The notes beneath the pieces are model-generated. The model was not told the DNA's origin and searched no databases. It worked only from the letters and a program-made list of their open reading frames with translations. Below are positions 8,232-15,980 of a DNA stretch of 35,638 nucleotides, piece after piece. How positions within the stretch are numbered: the stretch's first letter is position 1; every line of letters starts with the position of its first letter. The stretch is taken from positions 1 to 35,638 of the forward strand of contig JBHGBM010000098.1 in assembly GCA_041946965.1 (NCBI GenBank). The letters are read 5' to 3'. A program made the position numbers and the translations under genes. This DNA comes from JBHGBM01 sp041946965. GTDB lineage: Bacteria > Acidobacteriota > Terriglobia > Bryobacterales > Bryobacteraceae.

Positions 8232-9464
8232 ATGGTTTGGCTCTTGCTACTGGCGTCGCTGGCGCCCCAGCGCTGGCCTATCGAGACGCTGTCCGTAGAG
8301 GGCAATCGCAACTACACTGCGGCGCAGATCTTGAAGGTGGCCGGCTTGACCATCGGGCAGATGGCGGGCAAGGAAGAGTTCGAGGCCGCCCACGACAGGC
8401 TGGTCGCCACCGGCGCATTTGAGACCGTCGGCTACCGCTTCGGCCCCGGCCCGCAAAAGAAAGGCTACGCGGCGTCGTTCCAGGTGGTCGAGGTGGAGCC
8501 GGTATATCCGGTTCGCTTCGAAGAACTCGGAGTGCCGGATGCCGAAATCCTGGCGTGGCTGCGCGCGCGGGAGCCGATGTTCGCCGAGCGCATCCCCGGC
8601 ACCGCGCCGGTCCTGGGGCGCTACGCGGGCGAAATTGAGAAACTGCTGGCCTCGCGCAAGAAAGAAGAGAAGGTGGTGGGACGCGTGACCGCGACGGGTC
8701 CCGACCAGTTCGAGGTGCTGTTCCGGCCGGCGCGGGCCATTCCCACCGTGGCGCAGGTGACGTTTCGCGGAAACCAGGTATTGCCGTCGCCGGCGTTGCA
8801 GGAGGCCATTGCGGGCGTCGCGATCGGCGTTCCGTACCGCGAAGAGCGCTTCCGCCAGATTCTGGATGCTTCGGTGCGCCCGCTTTATGAAGCGCGCGGC
8901 CGCATCCGCCTGGCATTCCCCAAGATCGCAACGGAGCCTTCCAAGAGCCTGAACGGCCTGGACGTTACCGTGACAGTTCAGGAAGGCGACAGCTACGATC
9001 TCGGCAAAGTGGAGTTTGGAAACACGGCGCCGCTCAAGACCGCGGACCTCATCAAGATCGGCGATTTCAAATCCGGGGACCTGGCCAACTTCGCGGTGAT
9101 CAACCAGGGACTCGATCGTATCCGGGATGCGTACCACCGCGTGGGCTATTTGCAGGTGGAAACGGTTGCGGAGCGCAAAATCGACGACGGCAGGAAGACG
9201 GTGGACCTCACGGTGCGCGTGACGCCCGGGCCGCGGTTCGTGATGGGGAAACTGGAAATCGCCGGGCTCGATATGCACGGCGAAGCGGCCGTCCGGAAGA
9301 TGTGGACGCTCAAGGAGGGCGCCCCCTTCCGCGGCGGGTATCCCGAGTACTTCCTCCAGCAGGTGCGGGAGCGCGGCGTGTTTGACAATCTGAAAGACAC
9401 CAGGGCCGCGGTGAAGATCAACGACGCGGACCACACGGTGGATGTGACCCTGACGTTCAAATAA
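8232..9464 (+). CDS. POTRA-repeat protein without a beta-barrel (BamA-stalk-like)
   Basis: The 410-aa product has a short N-terminal hydrophobic segment (MVWLLLLASLAP), probably a signal peptide, followed by repeated POTRA-like modules. They begin roughly at IETLSVEGNRNY (18), FEELGVPDAE (~97), VAQVTFRGNQVL (~177), LGKVEFGNTAPL (~256) and MGKLEIAGLDM (~336). The sequence stops right after the last module (VDVTLTFK), so the 16-stranded Omp85 barrel of BamA/TamA is absent. A periplasmic role binding outer-membrane proteins or the Bam/Tam machinery is an inference. The ATG at 8232 is chosen because it opens the signal peptide. TACACT at 8218-8223 would start transcription about two bases upstream of it. 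Confidence 0.8.
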   Translation: MVWLLLLASLAPQRWPIETLSVEGNRNYTAAQILKVAGLTIGQMAGKEEFEAAHDRLVATGAFETVGYRFGPGPQKKGYAASFQVVEVEPVYPVRFEELGVPDAEILAWLRAREPMFAERIPGTAPVLGRYAGEIEKLLASRKKEEKVVGRVTATGPDQFEVLFRPARAIPTVAQVTFRGNQVLPSPALQEAIAGVAIGVPYREERFRQILDASVRPLYEARGRIRLAFPKIATEPSKSLNGLDVTVTVQEGDSYDLGKVEFGNTAPLKTADLIKIGDFKSGDLANFAVINQGLDRIRDAYHRVGYLQVETVAERKIDDGRKTVDLTVRVTPGPRFVMGKLEIAGLDMHGEAAVRKMWTLKEGAPFRGGYPEYFLQQVRERGVFDNLKDTRAAVKINDADHTVDVTLTFK

Positions 9465-9467
9465 TGG

Positions 9468-9540
9468 GCCGCAGAGGAACGCGGATGAACACAGAGAGCA
9501 GGACATTTTTCATCTGCGCTGCTCTGCGTCCATCTGCGGC
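9468..9540. repeat. Imperfect inverted repeat, interspersed-repeat type
   Basis: The left arm (9468-9497 and a few bases beyond) and the right arm (9511-9540) pair at 21 of 30 positions around a loop containing a run of five T. Outer ends match perfectly over eight bases (GCCGCAGA / TCTGCGGC). The wording CATCTGCG...CATCTGCGG resembles an intergenic repeat seen in many bacterial genomes. A related copy is at 17023-17084. It fills most of the gap between the POTRA gene and the transglutaminase gene. Confidence 0.6.
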
Positions 9541-9549
9541 GAATAGAAA

Positions 9550-11823
9550 ATGCTTTTCCTCTTACTTGCCTCCTCTCTCCTGGCGCAGCATCGCCAGGAA
9601 ACCATAAGCTCGGCGCGGCACGAATACACGATCCGGATGGGCGGCAGCGTGGATGGGGCCGCCACGCGCGATCCGGTGATTTATTCCGCCTGGAAGCAGG
9701 GCTACGAGCCGATGCGCTCGGTGAAACTGGAAAACCTCGGTGATACCGACGTGGTGAACCCGTGGATTCTGGTGAACGGGAAAGGCAACTGGCGCACCGC
9801 GGCGGATATCGCCGCCGAAGCCATCCGCGCTTATGGCGACCCGGCGAAAATGAGCGGCGCGGAGAAGGCCCGCGCCATCTGGGAGTTTCTGCGCCGCCAT
9901 CGCTTCCACGCCACCACCGGCGATTTCGAGGTGCGCGACCCGGTGAAGATGCTCAACAGCTACGGGTACGCGCTGTGCGGCGACAACGCGGCCGTGCTCA
10001 TGGACCTGTGGCGGGCGGCGGGGTTCCCGTCGCGCCGCGGGTTTCCGGTGGGACACTGCGTGGCGGAGGTCTGGTACGACGGCGGCTGGCACCTCCTGGA
10101 TGCGGATGAAGCCATCATTTTCCTGGAGCGCGATAACCGCACCATCGCCTCCGAGCAGGCCGCCGCGCGCGATAAGGACCTCTCCCGGCGCGCCTACAAT
10201 AACCCTTCCGCGCCCGCCAGCCTTTACAACTACGACGGCACACGCAGCGGCGATTATCCCTCGCACGCCGCGCACCGCATGGATTTCACCCTGCGCCCGG
10301 GCGAATCCATCGAGTGGCGGTGGGGACAGGGGACCAGGCACCATTACGCGCCGGACCCCACGCTGTTCCTGATCAAGGATTCGAAGCTCTCGCGCTGGGG
10401 CGCGAACGCCTGGGCCACGTTGCGCAACGGGAAGTGGACCTACACGCCGCGGCTTTCGCAATCCGGCACGCAGACGTGGAAGATGCGCACGCCGTATGTC
10501 ATGGTGGGCGGCAACCTGAAAGCACGGGCCGCGGGCGAGGTTGTGTTTTCGTGGTCGGCGGATGGAGAGACGTGGACCGAGGCGGCGCGCGGCGCCTCGG
10601 TGGACGTTTCGCTCGACGCCATGTTTCCCAGCCCCGGTCCGGCGCGCTATGAGTACTTCCTGCGTGCCGAGGGCGCCAGGCTCGAGAGCCTGGCGATCGA
10701 GAACGATTTGCAGATGGCGCCGTTGGCGATGCCGGCGCTGTCCCGCGGCGAGAACAGAATTCTCTACACCGATCAGACCGGCGGGCCGCGCAGCGTGCGC
10801 CTGTCCTTCGATTGGGAAGAGCGCGAGATGCCCGTGCCGCCGGCGCCCGCCCGGGCCATATCACCCGCAGCCGAGGCCGAAGGCACCCGGATCACGTTCG
10901 AGTGGTCCGCCGCCGCCGGCGCCAGCGACTATCATTTCGTCCTGAGCGACGAGCCTTCGCTGCGGTGGCCGCTTTCGCCGGCGTTCGAGGTCCTCCAGCG
11001 AAGCACCTCCCTCACGCTGCCCTCCGCCGGTCTGCTCAACCCCGGCCAGCGCTATTACTGGCGCGTGCGGGCCAAGGCCGAAGGCGTCTGGGGGCCGTGG
11101 AGTCCCGTGTGGAGTTTCACTCCGCAAGCGCCCGGCGTGCCGTTGCGGGTACGGCTGGAAGAGCGCGGCCCCGGCGCGTTTACGCTTGTGTGGGACGCAA
11201 ACCCCGAGGGGCGCCGCCCCGCGCGTTTCCGCATCTACGGCAGCGACGAGAAGGGTTTCACGCCGAGCGACCACCCGTTCCAGGCGGTGACCGGCAACCA
11301 GAAGACGCGCGGGCTGTTTCCGGGGCGGAAGACGGTGGAGTTTCCCGCCAGCTTCATCGCGGAGACAGCGGATCCGTTTTACCCGTTGAAACCCGAGCGC
11401 GCCTACTACCGCGTGGTGGCAGTGGACGAGCGCGGCAATCGCAGCGGGGCCTCGGAGTTCATCGAAGCTCCGCGCCCGTGGATCTACACGGAGGCGCCGC
11501 GGGAGGCGCGGGTGGGCACTACTTACCGCTACGAGCCCAAGACCATCCGCTCGATCGGCGACCTCGGCTTCCGCGATTTCGGACCGGATCAGGCCTATCA
11601 GCTCGCCTACTGGGACGCGGACAAGCCGAAGTTCTCACTCGAGCCCGAGATGCCGCGCTGCGGCAACTTCGACCCGCGGTGGCTTTCGATCGACCCGGAG
11701 ACAGGCGTTCTGAGCGGCACGCCGCCGGAGGCCGGCGAGCACCAAGTGAACATCCGCGTGGAGATCAACGGCCGGACGCACGTGCAGAGCTTCCCGCTGG
11801 TGGTGAAGCCGGTCAGTCGCTGA
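9550..11823 (+). CDS. Secreted transglutaminase-like protein with FN3 and Ig-like domains
   Basis: The 757-aa product has a short signal peptide (MLFLLLASSLLA). A transglutaminase-like fold follows, with a likely Cys-His-Asp triad: C143 in YALCGDNAAVL, H169 in GHCVAEVWYD and D184 in WHLLDAD. Such domains act as transglutaminases or, more often in bacteria, as cysteine peptidases. Downstream are a beta-rich region, two fibronectin-III-like domains (about 450-530, with RYYWRVRAKAEG, and about 535-640, with YYRVVAVDERGNRSG) and a C-terminal putative Ig domain with the cadherin-like LSIDPETGVLSGTPPEAGEH motif. No membrane anchor is seen after the signal. Its end overlaps the convergent NYN gene by 11 bases. 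Substrate unknown. Confidence 0.82.
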   Translation: MLFLLLASSLLAQHRQETISSARHEYTIRMGGSVDGAATRDPVIYSAWKQGYEPMRSVKLENLGDTDVVNPWILVNGKGNWRTAADIAAEAIRAYGDPAKMSGAEKARAIWEFLRRHRFHATTGDFEVRDPVKMLNSYGYALCGDNAAVLMDLWRAAGFPSRRGFPVGHCVAEVWYDGGWHLLDADEAIIFLERDNRTIASEQAAARDKDLSRRAYNNPSAPASLYNYDGTRSGDYPSHAAHRMDFTLRPGESIEWRWGQGTRHHYAPDPTLFLIKDSKLSRWGANAWATLRNGKWTYTPRLSQSGTQTWKMRTPYVMVGGNLKARAAGEVVFSWSADGETWTEAARGASVDVSLDAMFPSPGPARYEYFLRAEGARLESLAIENDLQMAPLAMPALSRGENRILYTDQTGGPRSVRLSFDWEEREMPVPPAPARAISPAAEAEGTRITFEWSAAAGASDYHFVLSDEPSLRWPLSPAFEVLQRSTSLTLPSAGLLNPGQRYYWRVRAKAEGVWGPWSPVWSFTPQAPGVPLRVRLEERGPGAFTLVWDANPEGRRPARFRIYGSDEKGFTPSDHPFQAVTGNQKTRGLFPGRKTVEFPASFIAETADPFYPLKPERAYYRVVAVDERGNRSGASEFIEAPRPWIYTEAPREARVGTTYRYEPKTIRSIGDLGFRDFGPDQAYQLAYWDADKPKFSLEPEMPRCGNFDPRWLSIDPETGVLSGTPPEAGEHQVNIRVEINGRTHVQSFPLVVKPVSR

Positions 11824-13120
11824 CGGGCGCCTTCTTGCGCGGGCGCGAGACGCGCTTCTTGGGTGCGCCCTCGCCGCCTGCGGCGCGCTTGCGCGGCGCG
11901 CGCGGGCGTTTCTGCGGCTTGGGCTCCTCAAGCGGCTGCTCGATAATGCCCATGGCGTTCGGCTGGCCGGGCACAATGGGCTGCACCTCGTCCAGCTCTT
12001 CGGCCACCGGCTCGGGCTCCGGCTCGGGAAGCGCGGGCGGGTGAAACTCCGCACCCAGGTAGACCATGAGGCCGCGTTCCTCCTCCGGCATGACCCGCAC
12101 CACCGCCTTGTCCTGCGCGTAGTTCAGCAGCTCGCTGAAATCCTGGTACCCGAACTGCCGCCACTCGAAATTGGGGTACTCGTTCGAGACCCACTGTTCG
12201 AGGTCGGAAGCGGTGACGCCGTCTTCCATCTCGGGGCGGTGGGATTCCAGCACGTCGCGAAGCACGGGCAGGGCCTCTTCGGGCTTCGGCGCGGGCTTTT
12301 CGTGCGCGGGCGCGCCTTTGCGCCGGATCATGTACTTGCCTTCGGATCCGCTCACCTGGACGAAGTCCGCCTTTTGCAGCCGCTCGACGAAATCGGTGAA
12401 CGAGCTGGCGCCGTAGGCCTTCTCGTTGAAGGTGGGGTCGAGTTGCAGCATAGTGGACTTCAGCAGGCCGAGCTGGGGCCGCACGCCGCGCCGTTCAAGC
12501 GCCTGCAAGGCGCGCTCAACCAGCGGCATGGAGCGGTCCAGGTCAAGCGGCGGCGAGCGCCGGGGGCGCTGCTGATCCTGCGGACGCGGCCCCTGCTGCG
12601 GTTGCTGCTGCGGGTGCATGTGCCGCGGCGGCGGGGGAGCGCCGTTGCCCTTGTCGTCCAACAGCGATTCATAGCTGATGAACTCGTGGCAGTTCTTTTG
12701 CAGGATGGTGCTGGTGAACGCACGCCCGCCCACAACGAAGACGCGCTTGTCGTATTGCTTCAGCTTGTTGACCAGCGCGATGAAATCGCTGTCGCCGCTG
12801 ACGATGGCGAAAGCGTTGATGTGGTCGTGCGTGAACGCCATCTCCAAGGCGTCCAGCGCCAGGTTGATGTCGGCGCCGTTCTTGTCGCCGCGGGGCGAGG
12901 GGTCGCGCTGCACCATTTGCACCGCGTGCTCGGAAAGCGCGCGGGTTGCCGTTTCCAGACGCCCCCAGTTCGCGTAAGCGATCTTGGTGACGATTTCGCC
13001 GCGTTCTTTGAGCGCGTCCAACACGGCCGCGACATCGAACTCACGCTGCAACGTGGATTTGACACCGATTTCGATGTTGTCGAAATCGATGAACACGGCG
13101 ATCTTTAACTTCTCTTCCAT
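11813..13120 (-). CDS. NYN-domain nuclease with two LOTUS/OST-HTH-like domains
   Basis: The 435-aa protein opens with a NYN (PIN-like, LabA/DUF88) domain. Conserved acidic residues appear in VFIDFDNIE (D12, D14), NGADINLALD (D84) and IVSGDSDF (D110, D112), as expected for a metal-dependent RNase. A Pro/Gln-rich linker (about 160-190) leads to a LOTUS-like domain at about 196-268 (PLVERALQALERRGV, SSFTDFVERL). A second copy lies at about 284-355 (VLRDVLESHRPEMEDGVTAS, FGYQDFSELLNYA). The tail is very basic (RPRAPRKR, KKRVSRPRKK), suiting RNA binding. The ATG at 13120 has AGAGG nine bases upstream. It converges on and overlaps the transglutaminase gene by 11 bases. RNA targets are unknown. Confidence 0.86.
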   Translation of the reverse strand: MEEKLKIAVFIDFDNIEIGVKSTLQREFDVAAVLDALKERGEIVTKIAYANWGRLETATRALSEHAVQMVQRDPSPRGDKNGADINLALDALEMAFTHDHINAFAIVSGDSDFIALVNKLKQYDKRVFVVGGRAFTSTILQKNCHEFISYESLLDDKGNGAPPPPRHMHPQQQPQQGPRPQDQQRPRRSPPLDLDRSMPLVERALQALERRGVRPQLGLLKSTMLQLDPTFNEKAYGASSFTDFVERLQKADFVQVSGSEGKYMIRRKGAPAHEKPAPKPEEALPVLRDVLESHRPEMEDGVTASDLEQWVSNEYPNFEWRQFGYQDFSELLNYAQDKAVVRVMPEEERGLMVYLGAEFHPPALPEPEPEPVAEELDEVQPIVPGQPNAMGIIEQPLEEPKPQKRPRAPRKRAAGGEGAPKKRVSRPRKKAPVSD

Positions 13121-13187
13121 TCGGAGTTTCCTCTGCGAGGCATTCAGCATGGGTATTCCGCTATTCGGCTATTCAACGAAGTGGACT

Positions 13188-13221
13188 GGCCGGGACGCCT
13201 TTCCGGTGTCTCGGCCCGGCC
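13188..13221 (-). repeat. GC-rich hairpin upstream of the NYN gene
   Basis: GGCCGGG (13188-13194) pairs with CCCGGCC (13215-13221), and inside it ACGCC pairs with GGTGT around a TTTCC loop, leaving a short bulge. It lies about 70 bases before the NYN start on that gene's upstream side. It could be a leader structure or only GC-rich chance pairing. Confidence 0.3.
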
Positions 13222-13311
13222 GGGGAGCCTCAACCTTAGTGTAACGTAAGACGAACTACTCGTACCGCAACGCCGCGTCCGCGTCAACCCTCCCCCGCCC
13301 GCCCCTTGCGG

Positions 13312-14691
13312 TCACTCCCCGTAACTCCGAGGATCGAATACGCCGCCGTGCTGTTCGAGCATCTGTTCCCACAGGCGGCCCTCGTCCGGCGGCATGGCGG
13401 CTAAGGCGGCCTCGATCCGGCCGAGCCAGATCCGTTCTTTCCCGGAGATGCGCAGGCGGCCTTCCTCGACGGCCCTCCGCAGAATCGCCGCGGCCGCGCT
13501 GCCGGCCGCCAGCGTACGCCGGTAGGCGCCATCGGAGCCGACAATCGCCGCGGCGATCTCGCACACTGCGGATGTTGACAGCACCGCGGCTTGCGGGCTC
13601 AGCCATTGGTCGGATTCGATCAGCCAGTCGCGCAGCACTGCGCTCTGGCCATTTTTTGCGGCGACGTTCATCAACCGGCAGTCGTAAGCCAGGAGTTCGG
13701 TGTAGGCTTCCGGTGCGTTGCCGGAAAGCAGGCGAACGTTCTGCACCGATTCGTTGCTCCAGAGATCGCACATGGCGGCGGCAATATTGCCCAGGGGACT
13801 GAAATGGGCGCACGTGGCCGATTTGCCCTCCATCGAAATCGGCGCGCCGGTGATGGCCTTGATGATGGGGCCCTCATAGGCGCAGTCTTTCGACGGACCC
13901 ACCGCGCCGTGCTCGAAGGCCGCCAGGCTGCGCACGGCGCTCATAGCCCGCACCACGGCGGCCAACACTTCCGGAAGCATCTTCTGGTGGGCGAGCTGCA
14001 TGGCGGTGTTGGCAAAGCCGCAAGCGGTGTCCCCGCCGGGAATGGCCTTGCCGCCCGCCTGCGCGCACATGGCGGAAATCCGGTCCCAAAGCCACGCCAT
14101 ATCCCTGGGCGCCAGGCAACCCAGCGCAAACACGATGGAGCGGAGATCGCCGTACATGAGCCCCGGATCGTGAACTTCCTTGCCCCCGATGGATTCGATC
14201 GAGAGGATATCCGCGCCGGCCTCGATGCAAAGCTCGAACGACCGCCGCAGGTTCTCCCAGGCGCTGCCGGTGCGCAGGAGGGGAGGCTTGCCCTGGTCGC
14301 GAATGTCGGTAGGCGTGACCCGCAGGGCCGACCGCAACCCGGATTGTGCGTGCGCCCCGGCAAGATGGCCGTGCAGAAGAGCGGCGATTTCCGCGCCCCA
14401 CTCGGGGCGTTCCGTCATGGGCGGCAGCAGTTCGAATTCCAGGACGATCCCGGGCACGTGGAGCGCAACCGCCCGTTTCAGAATGTTCCGCGCCATCTCT
14501 TCGTAGTGCGCCACTACTTGCGGCCACGTACTCCGGGAGATGGCGATGGCCGGCAAAGTGAAATTGACCTCCGGAAACACGGCGCCGCCTCCGATTTCCA
14601 GGTCGAAGCCGCAGCGCACGGGCTTGGGGGACCTTCCGAACACCAGATCGGCGGGGGCGCCGATGGCGAGAGAAGTATAAGTGTTCCACAT
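13312..14691 (-). CDS. mtaB: MtaB-like methanol:corrinoid methyltransferase subunit
   Basis: The 459-aa product resembles MtaB of methanogens along its whole length. In Methanosarcina, MtaB cleaves the C-O bond of methanol and passes the methyl group to the corrinoid protein MtaC. Matching blocks are LEIGGGAVFPEVNF (31-44), AGADILSIESIGGKEV (158-173), GGDTACGFANTAM (219-231), GAVGPSKDCAYE (262-273) and CDLWSNESV (308-316). The three zinc ligands known from M. barkeri MtaB (Glu164, Cys220, Cys269) correspond to E166, C224 and C270. No MtaC or MtaA gene is in the window. The gene follows a FadR-type regulator by 22 bases. The start at 14691 is chosen from the family N-terminus; the frame is open further upstream. 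The true methyl donor may not be methanol. Confidence 0.87.
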   Translation of the reverse strand: MWNTYTSLAIGAPADLVFGRSPKPVRCGFDLEIGGGAVFPEVNFTLPAIAISRSTWPQVVAHYEEMARNILKRAVALHVPGIVLEFELLPPMTERPEWGAEIAALLHGHLAGAHAQSGLRSALRVTPTDIRDQGKPPLLRTGSAWENLRRSFELCIEAGADILSIESIGGKEVHDPGLMYGDLRSIVFALGCLAPRDMAWLWDRISAMCAQAGGKAIPGGDTACGFANTAMQLAHQKMLPEVLAAVVRAMSAVRSLAAFEHGAVGPSKDCAYEGPIIKAITGAPISMEGKSATCAHFSPLGNIAAAMCDLWSNESVQNVRLLSGNAPEAYTELLAYDCRLMNVAAKNGQSAVLRDWLIESDQWLSPQAAVLSTSAVCEIAAAIVGSDGAYRRTLAAGSAAAAILRRAVEEGRLRISGKERIWLGRIEAALAAMPPDEGRLWEQMLEQHGGVFDPRSYGE

Positions 14692-14713
14692 GGCGTTTGA
14701 TCTGTGATTCCCT

Positions 14714-15460
14714 TCAGGAGTTCCCGCGGCCGCTCGACCGGATCGCTTTTTCGACGGCCAGCATCGCCAATCCGACCACTTCCTCCGCGGCCCGGCGCGC
14801 CGCCATGGGATCGTGCTTGCGAATGGCCGCCAGCAGCGCGCGGTGGCTCTCGAGTCCCAATTCGAGCGTGGAAGGAAACCGCGACGTGACGGCAAGCGCC
14901 ACGCGAAACGGCTGGCGGATGATACGGCTCAACTGCAAGAGCAAAGGGTTGTGGCTGGCCGCGACCACCGCGATGTGAAACCTGAGATCGAGGTCGATGA
15001 TCTCCTGCCGGCCGGCTGTTCGGGCTCTTTCCTCGCGCTCGCAGAGCGAATGTTCGATATCGCGGATTTCGCCGGGCGCGGCCCGCACCGCGGCGAACCC
15101 GGCCGCCGTCGGCTCGATAGCCAGTCTTACCTCGCACAGGTCGCGTAGGAAGCGGGCATCGGGATAGGCCTCGGCCTGCCACGCCAGGATGTCGGGATCC
15201 AGGAGGCGCCATTCGGAGCGCGGCCTTGCCCGCGTGCCGGCGCGGGGCTTCATCTCGATCATTCCCTTGTCCACCAGCACCTTCATGGACTCGCGCAGAA
15301 TCGTGCGGCTGACGCCAAGCTGCCGGGATAAATCGGACTCTCGCGGAAACACGGCGGGTTGCGCCTTCTGCTCGGCCTGGATGACGCGGCGGGCCAGCAC
15401 CTCGGTAATGCGGGTATGGAGCCGTTCGGGACGGGGCAGGGGTCGGAATCCGATGGGCAT
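14714..15460 (-). CDS. GntR-family (FadR/FCD) transcription regulator
   Basis: The 248-aa regulator has a winged helix (FPRESDLSRQLGVSRTILRESMKVL, 38-62; wing KGMIEMKPRAGT) and the linker WRLLDPDILAWQ typical of the FadR/DgoR branch. An all-helical FCD ligand domain follows, with candidate metal/ligand residues in DLDLRFHIAV and ESHRALL. Members usually respond to carboxylic acids or sugar acids and repress neighbouring genes. It precedes the mtaB-like gene by 22 bases on the same strand, so it probably controls that unit and itself. A TTGT-T-ACAA palindrome overlaps its start codon. Confidence 0.9.
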   Translation of the reverse strand: MPIGFRPLPRPERLHTRITEVLARRVIQAEQKAQPAVFPRESDLSRQLGVSRTILRESMKVLVDKGMIEMKPRAGTRARPRSEWRLLDPDILAWQAEAYPDARFLRDLCEVRLAIEPTAAGFAAVRAAPGEIRDIEHSLCEREERARTAGRQEIIDLDLRFHIAVVAASHNPLLLQLSRIIRQPFRVALAVTSRFPSTLELGLESHRALLAAIRKHDPMAARRAAEEVVGLAMLAVEKAIRSSGRGNS

Positions 15461-15477
15461 TGTTACAACATATCATA
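15460..15477 (-). promoter_or_regulatory. Autoregulatory promoter/operator of the FadR-type gene
   Basis: On the minus strand TATGAT (15477-15472) is a -10 candidate that would start transcription near 15465. The palindrome TTGTTACAA (15460-15468) covers that start site and touches the ATG. Its TTGT-n-ACAA form fits the GT/AC half-site pattern of FadR-type regulators, so binding there would block the gene's own transcription. Prediction only. Confidence 0.45.
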
Positions 15478-15560
15478 GTATTTATTTAGGCCGGGCCTTC
15501 CTCTTTGCCTGCCGCGAGCAGCCGGAACCGGGCGGCGGGCATCCAATCAGACAGAGGTCC

Positions 15561-15980
15561 ATGGCTAAAATGAAGACAATGCGGTTGTGGGGAGTGCCGC
15601 TGTTTCTGGCTCTCGCCGCGGGATGCTACGCGGACACCGTGAGGGGCAAACTGGTGCAACGGCCCGGAAAGCCGGCGGCGGTCGAAACCGGCGCCGGGAA
15701 ACTGGTGGAACTGGATGGGGACAAGGAGACGCGCGCTGTGCTCGAAGACAGGCGGCTGGCGGGCTTCGAACTGGAAGCCAAGGGCCGTTTTGCCGCGCCG
15801 GAGCGTTTCCGGGTGGATGGCCTTCACACCCGGGCCATGTTCGTGTTTAAGGACGGAAACGCCAGGCTGATCACGTACTGGTGCGACGTGTGCTCGATAC
15901 GAACCTATACGCCGGGCATCTGCTGGTGCTGCCAGCAGGAGACCACGCTGGACCTGCGCGATCCCAACGCGCCGTTATGA
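15561..15980 (+). CDS. Small Cys-rich exported protein, lipoprotein candidate
   Basis: The product is 139 aa and I assign no function. The N-terminus has a hydrophobic run ending LALAAGC (C22), a near-consensus lipobox, so lipidation is possible. The C-terminal third carries WCDVC (C108, C111) and ICWCCQQET (C121, C123, C124), a cluster able to bind metal or form disulfides. I recall similar CWCCQ(E)ET endings in other acidobacterial proteins, but this was not searched. AGAGG at 15553-15557 serves either the ATG at 15561 (tight spacing) or the in-frame ATG at 15570. Its stop overlaps the aldose epimerase start as ATGA, so the two are translationally coupled. Confidence 0.72.
   Translation: MAKMKTMRLWGVPLFLALAAGCYADTVRGKLVQRPGKPAAVETGAGKLVELDGDKETRAVLEDRRLAGFELEAKGRFAAPERFRVDGLHTRAMFVFKDGNARLITYWCDVCSIRTYTPGICWCCQQETTLDLRDPNAPL

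Noticed and set aside
9505..9510. Rho-independent terminator reading of the run of T in the 9468-9540 repeat
   Set aside because: The T-run lies in the loop, not after the stem, so it does not have terminator form.
13144..13175. Short direct repeat (CTATTCGG/CTATTCAA) read as a CRISPR or regulator site
   Set aside because: Only two imperfect copies a few bases long; no array and no spacing pattern.
14692..14895. N-terminal extension of the mtaB-like gene
   Set aside because: It reads through the FadR-type regulator in another frame and adds Arg/Trp-rich sequence unlike MtaB; the family N-terminus fits the ATG at 14691.
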